Of a DNA stretch of 23,841 nt, positions 23,037 through 23,841 are shown piece by piece (position 1 is the first letter of the stretch; every line of letters begins with the position of its first letter). Where the stretch lies: positions 1 through 23,841 of the forward strand of contig CAZVPD010000042.1 of the NCBI GenBank assembly GCA_964628455.1. Direction: 5' to 3'. Source of the DNA: JAQVWU01 sp964628455. Lineage in GTDB: Bacteria > Bacillota > Clostridia > Oscillospirales > CAG-272. A program made the translations under genes and the position numbers. The notes below the pieces were generated by a model, which worked only from the letters and a program-made list of their open reading frames with translations, ran no database searches and was not told where the DNA came from.

Positions 23037-23841
23037 TTATTTGATAAACGTGTTGTTCTTCAGTTCGCTGAAGGCGAGTTCGAGTTCCTGCCGGGTGTTC
23101 ATCACGATCGGGCCGCCCCAGGCGACCGGTTCTTTGAGCGGGGGTCCGGCGAACAGCAGAAACCGCATGCCTTTCGGGGACGCGGCCGCTGTCAGGCTGT
23201 CTCCGGGGGTGAAGAGGACGGCGCTTTTTTCCTGCTGCGGGTTTCCGCCGCCTGCCTCAAAGGATCCCCCGCCGCCGACGATATAGACAAACACGGTGTC
23301 GTCCGGGTCCGTATCAAGCTCCAGACGCGCGCCGGGCTCCAGTTCCGCGTCGAGGATCATGGCTTTGACGTAATCGCCCTGCACGGCGCCTGCTGTTCCT
23401 TTGTAATTTCCGGACAGGATGCGGACTTTGCAGCCTTTTTCTTCGGACACCGGAAGGGAGCGGATGTCGCGGTATGCGGGAACGGTCATCTTATCCTTGC
23501 GCGGCAGGTTCAGCCACAGCTGGACGCCCAGCATCCTGTCCGAAGCTTTGGGCATCTCCTGATGCATGATGCCGCTGCCCGCCGTCATCCACTGGCAGCA
23601 GCCGTCGAGGATCGAACCTTTGTTGCCGATGCTGTCCATATGCTCGATGTCGCCCTTGATCAGGTAGGTGACCGTCTCGATCCCCCGGTGGGGGTGCCAT
23701 GGAAATCCCTTCGTGTAATCGTCGGGGTCGGTCGAATCGAAGGCGTCGAGCATCAGAAACGGGTCGAATTCCGCCGTGTCTTTATTACCGATGACGCGGA
23801 CCAGCTTCACGCCGGCGCCGTCGTACTGCGTGGTTCCTTTG
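23037..23841 (-). CDS. Pirin family protein, N-terminus cut by window edge
   Basis: At least 267 residues of a pirin, a bicupin metalloprotein. In-frame codons continue upstream of the first in-window GTG to the window edge (QYDGAGVKLVRVIGN), matching a normal pirin N-terminus, so the start lies outside. The metal-binding residues are present: the two His of FPWHPHRGIETV, and His and Glu of GSGIMHQEMP. Known pirins range from quercetin dioxygenases to redox-sensing regulators; which applies here is unknown. The C-terminal cupin (WGGPIVMNTRQELELAF) is complete. A strong terminator follows, so it is a transcription unit separate from the glycosidases. The call is secure as to family. Confidence 0.92.
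   Translation of the reverse strand, partial: KGTTQYDGAGVKLVRVIGNKDTAEFDPFLMLDAFDSTDPDDYTKGFPWHPHRGIETVTYLIKGDIEHMDSIGNKGSILDGCCQWMTAGSGIMHQEMPKASDRMLGVQLWLNLPRKDKMTVPAYRDIRSLPVSEEKGCKVRILSGNYKGTAGAVQGDYVKAMILDAELEPGARLELDTDPDDTVFVYIVGGGGSFEAGGGNPQQEKSAVLFTPGDSLTAAASPKGMRFLLFAGPPLKEPVAWGGPIVMNTRQELELAFSELKNNTFIK

Noticed and set aside
1..23841. CRISPR array, tRNA, rRNA, transposase or prophage genes
   Set aside because: I saw no regularly spaced repeats, no cloverleaf-like sequence, and no recognisable transposase, integrase or phage protein in any frame.

Overview
This is a draft-assembly window: two runs of ten N, at 4440-4449 and 5916-5925, mark scaffold joins. It looks like an anaerobic, low-to-mid-GC Firmicute of the class Clostridia, probably an uncultured gut- or rumen-type lineage. 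The signs are strong AGGAGG-type ribosome binding sites, lipobox-bearing solute-binding lipoproteins, sigma-A promoters with 17-bp spacers, intrinsic terminators, a DUF503/YlxP protein and an SPFH plus ribbon-helix-helix pair. Species and genus cannot be read from the sequence.

Left and centre (about 1-17.9 kb, all + strand): a ylxP-like gene is followed by six paralogous extracellular solute-binding lipoproteins of about 480-495 residues (starts at 1245, 2901, 4471, 8937, 14799 and 16423). All six carry the same EF-hand-like calcium loop and the same C-terminal motifs. No permease or ATPase gene lies among them. Between them sit a large FAD-dependent oxidoreductase with a discoidin-like C-terminus (6014-8317), a GH36-like alpha-galactosidase-type glycosidase translationally coupled to the fourth binding protein (10382-12508), and a three-gene cluster of a DapA/NanA-family aldolase plus two small ATC-hydrolase-like proteins (12756-14581).

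Right (about 18.0-23.8 kb, all - strand): a two-gene SPFH/band-7 membrane protein plus ribbon-helix-helix regulator operon, with three phased palindromes over its promoter; then a GH42-like glycosidase; a five-bladed beta-propeller glycosidase; and a pirin cut by the window edge. The two halves converge at about 17.95 kb, where two terminators lie back to back.

Taken together, the locus looks like a glycan or glycoside scavenging region: surface lipoproteins capture ligands, intracellular glycosidases and a sugar-type FAD oxidoreductase process them, and a Schiff-base aldolase may handle a sugar-acid or amino-acid intermediate. Substrates cannot be assigned. The points most worth a second look are the permease-less array of binding proteins, a 120-bp structured intergenic repeat present twice, a 40-bp promoter duplicated almost exactly, the palindromic operator of the SPFH/RHH operon, and the aldolase/ATC-hydrolase-pair operon.
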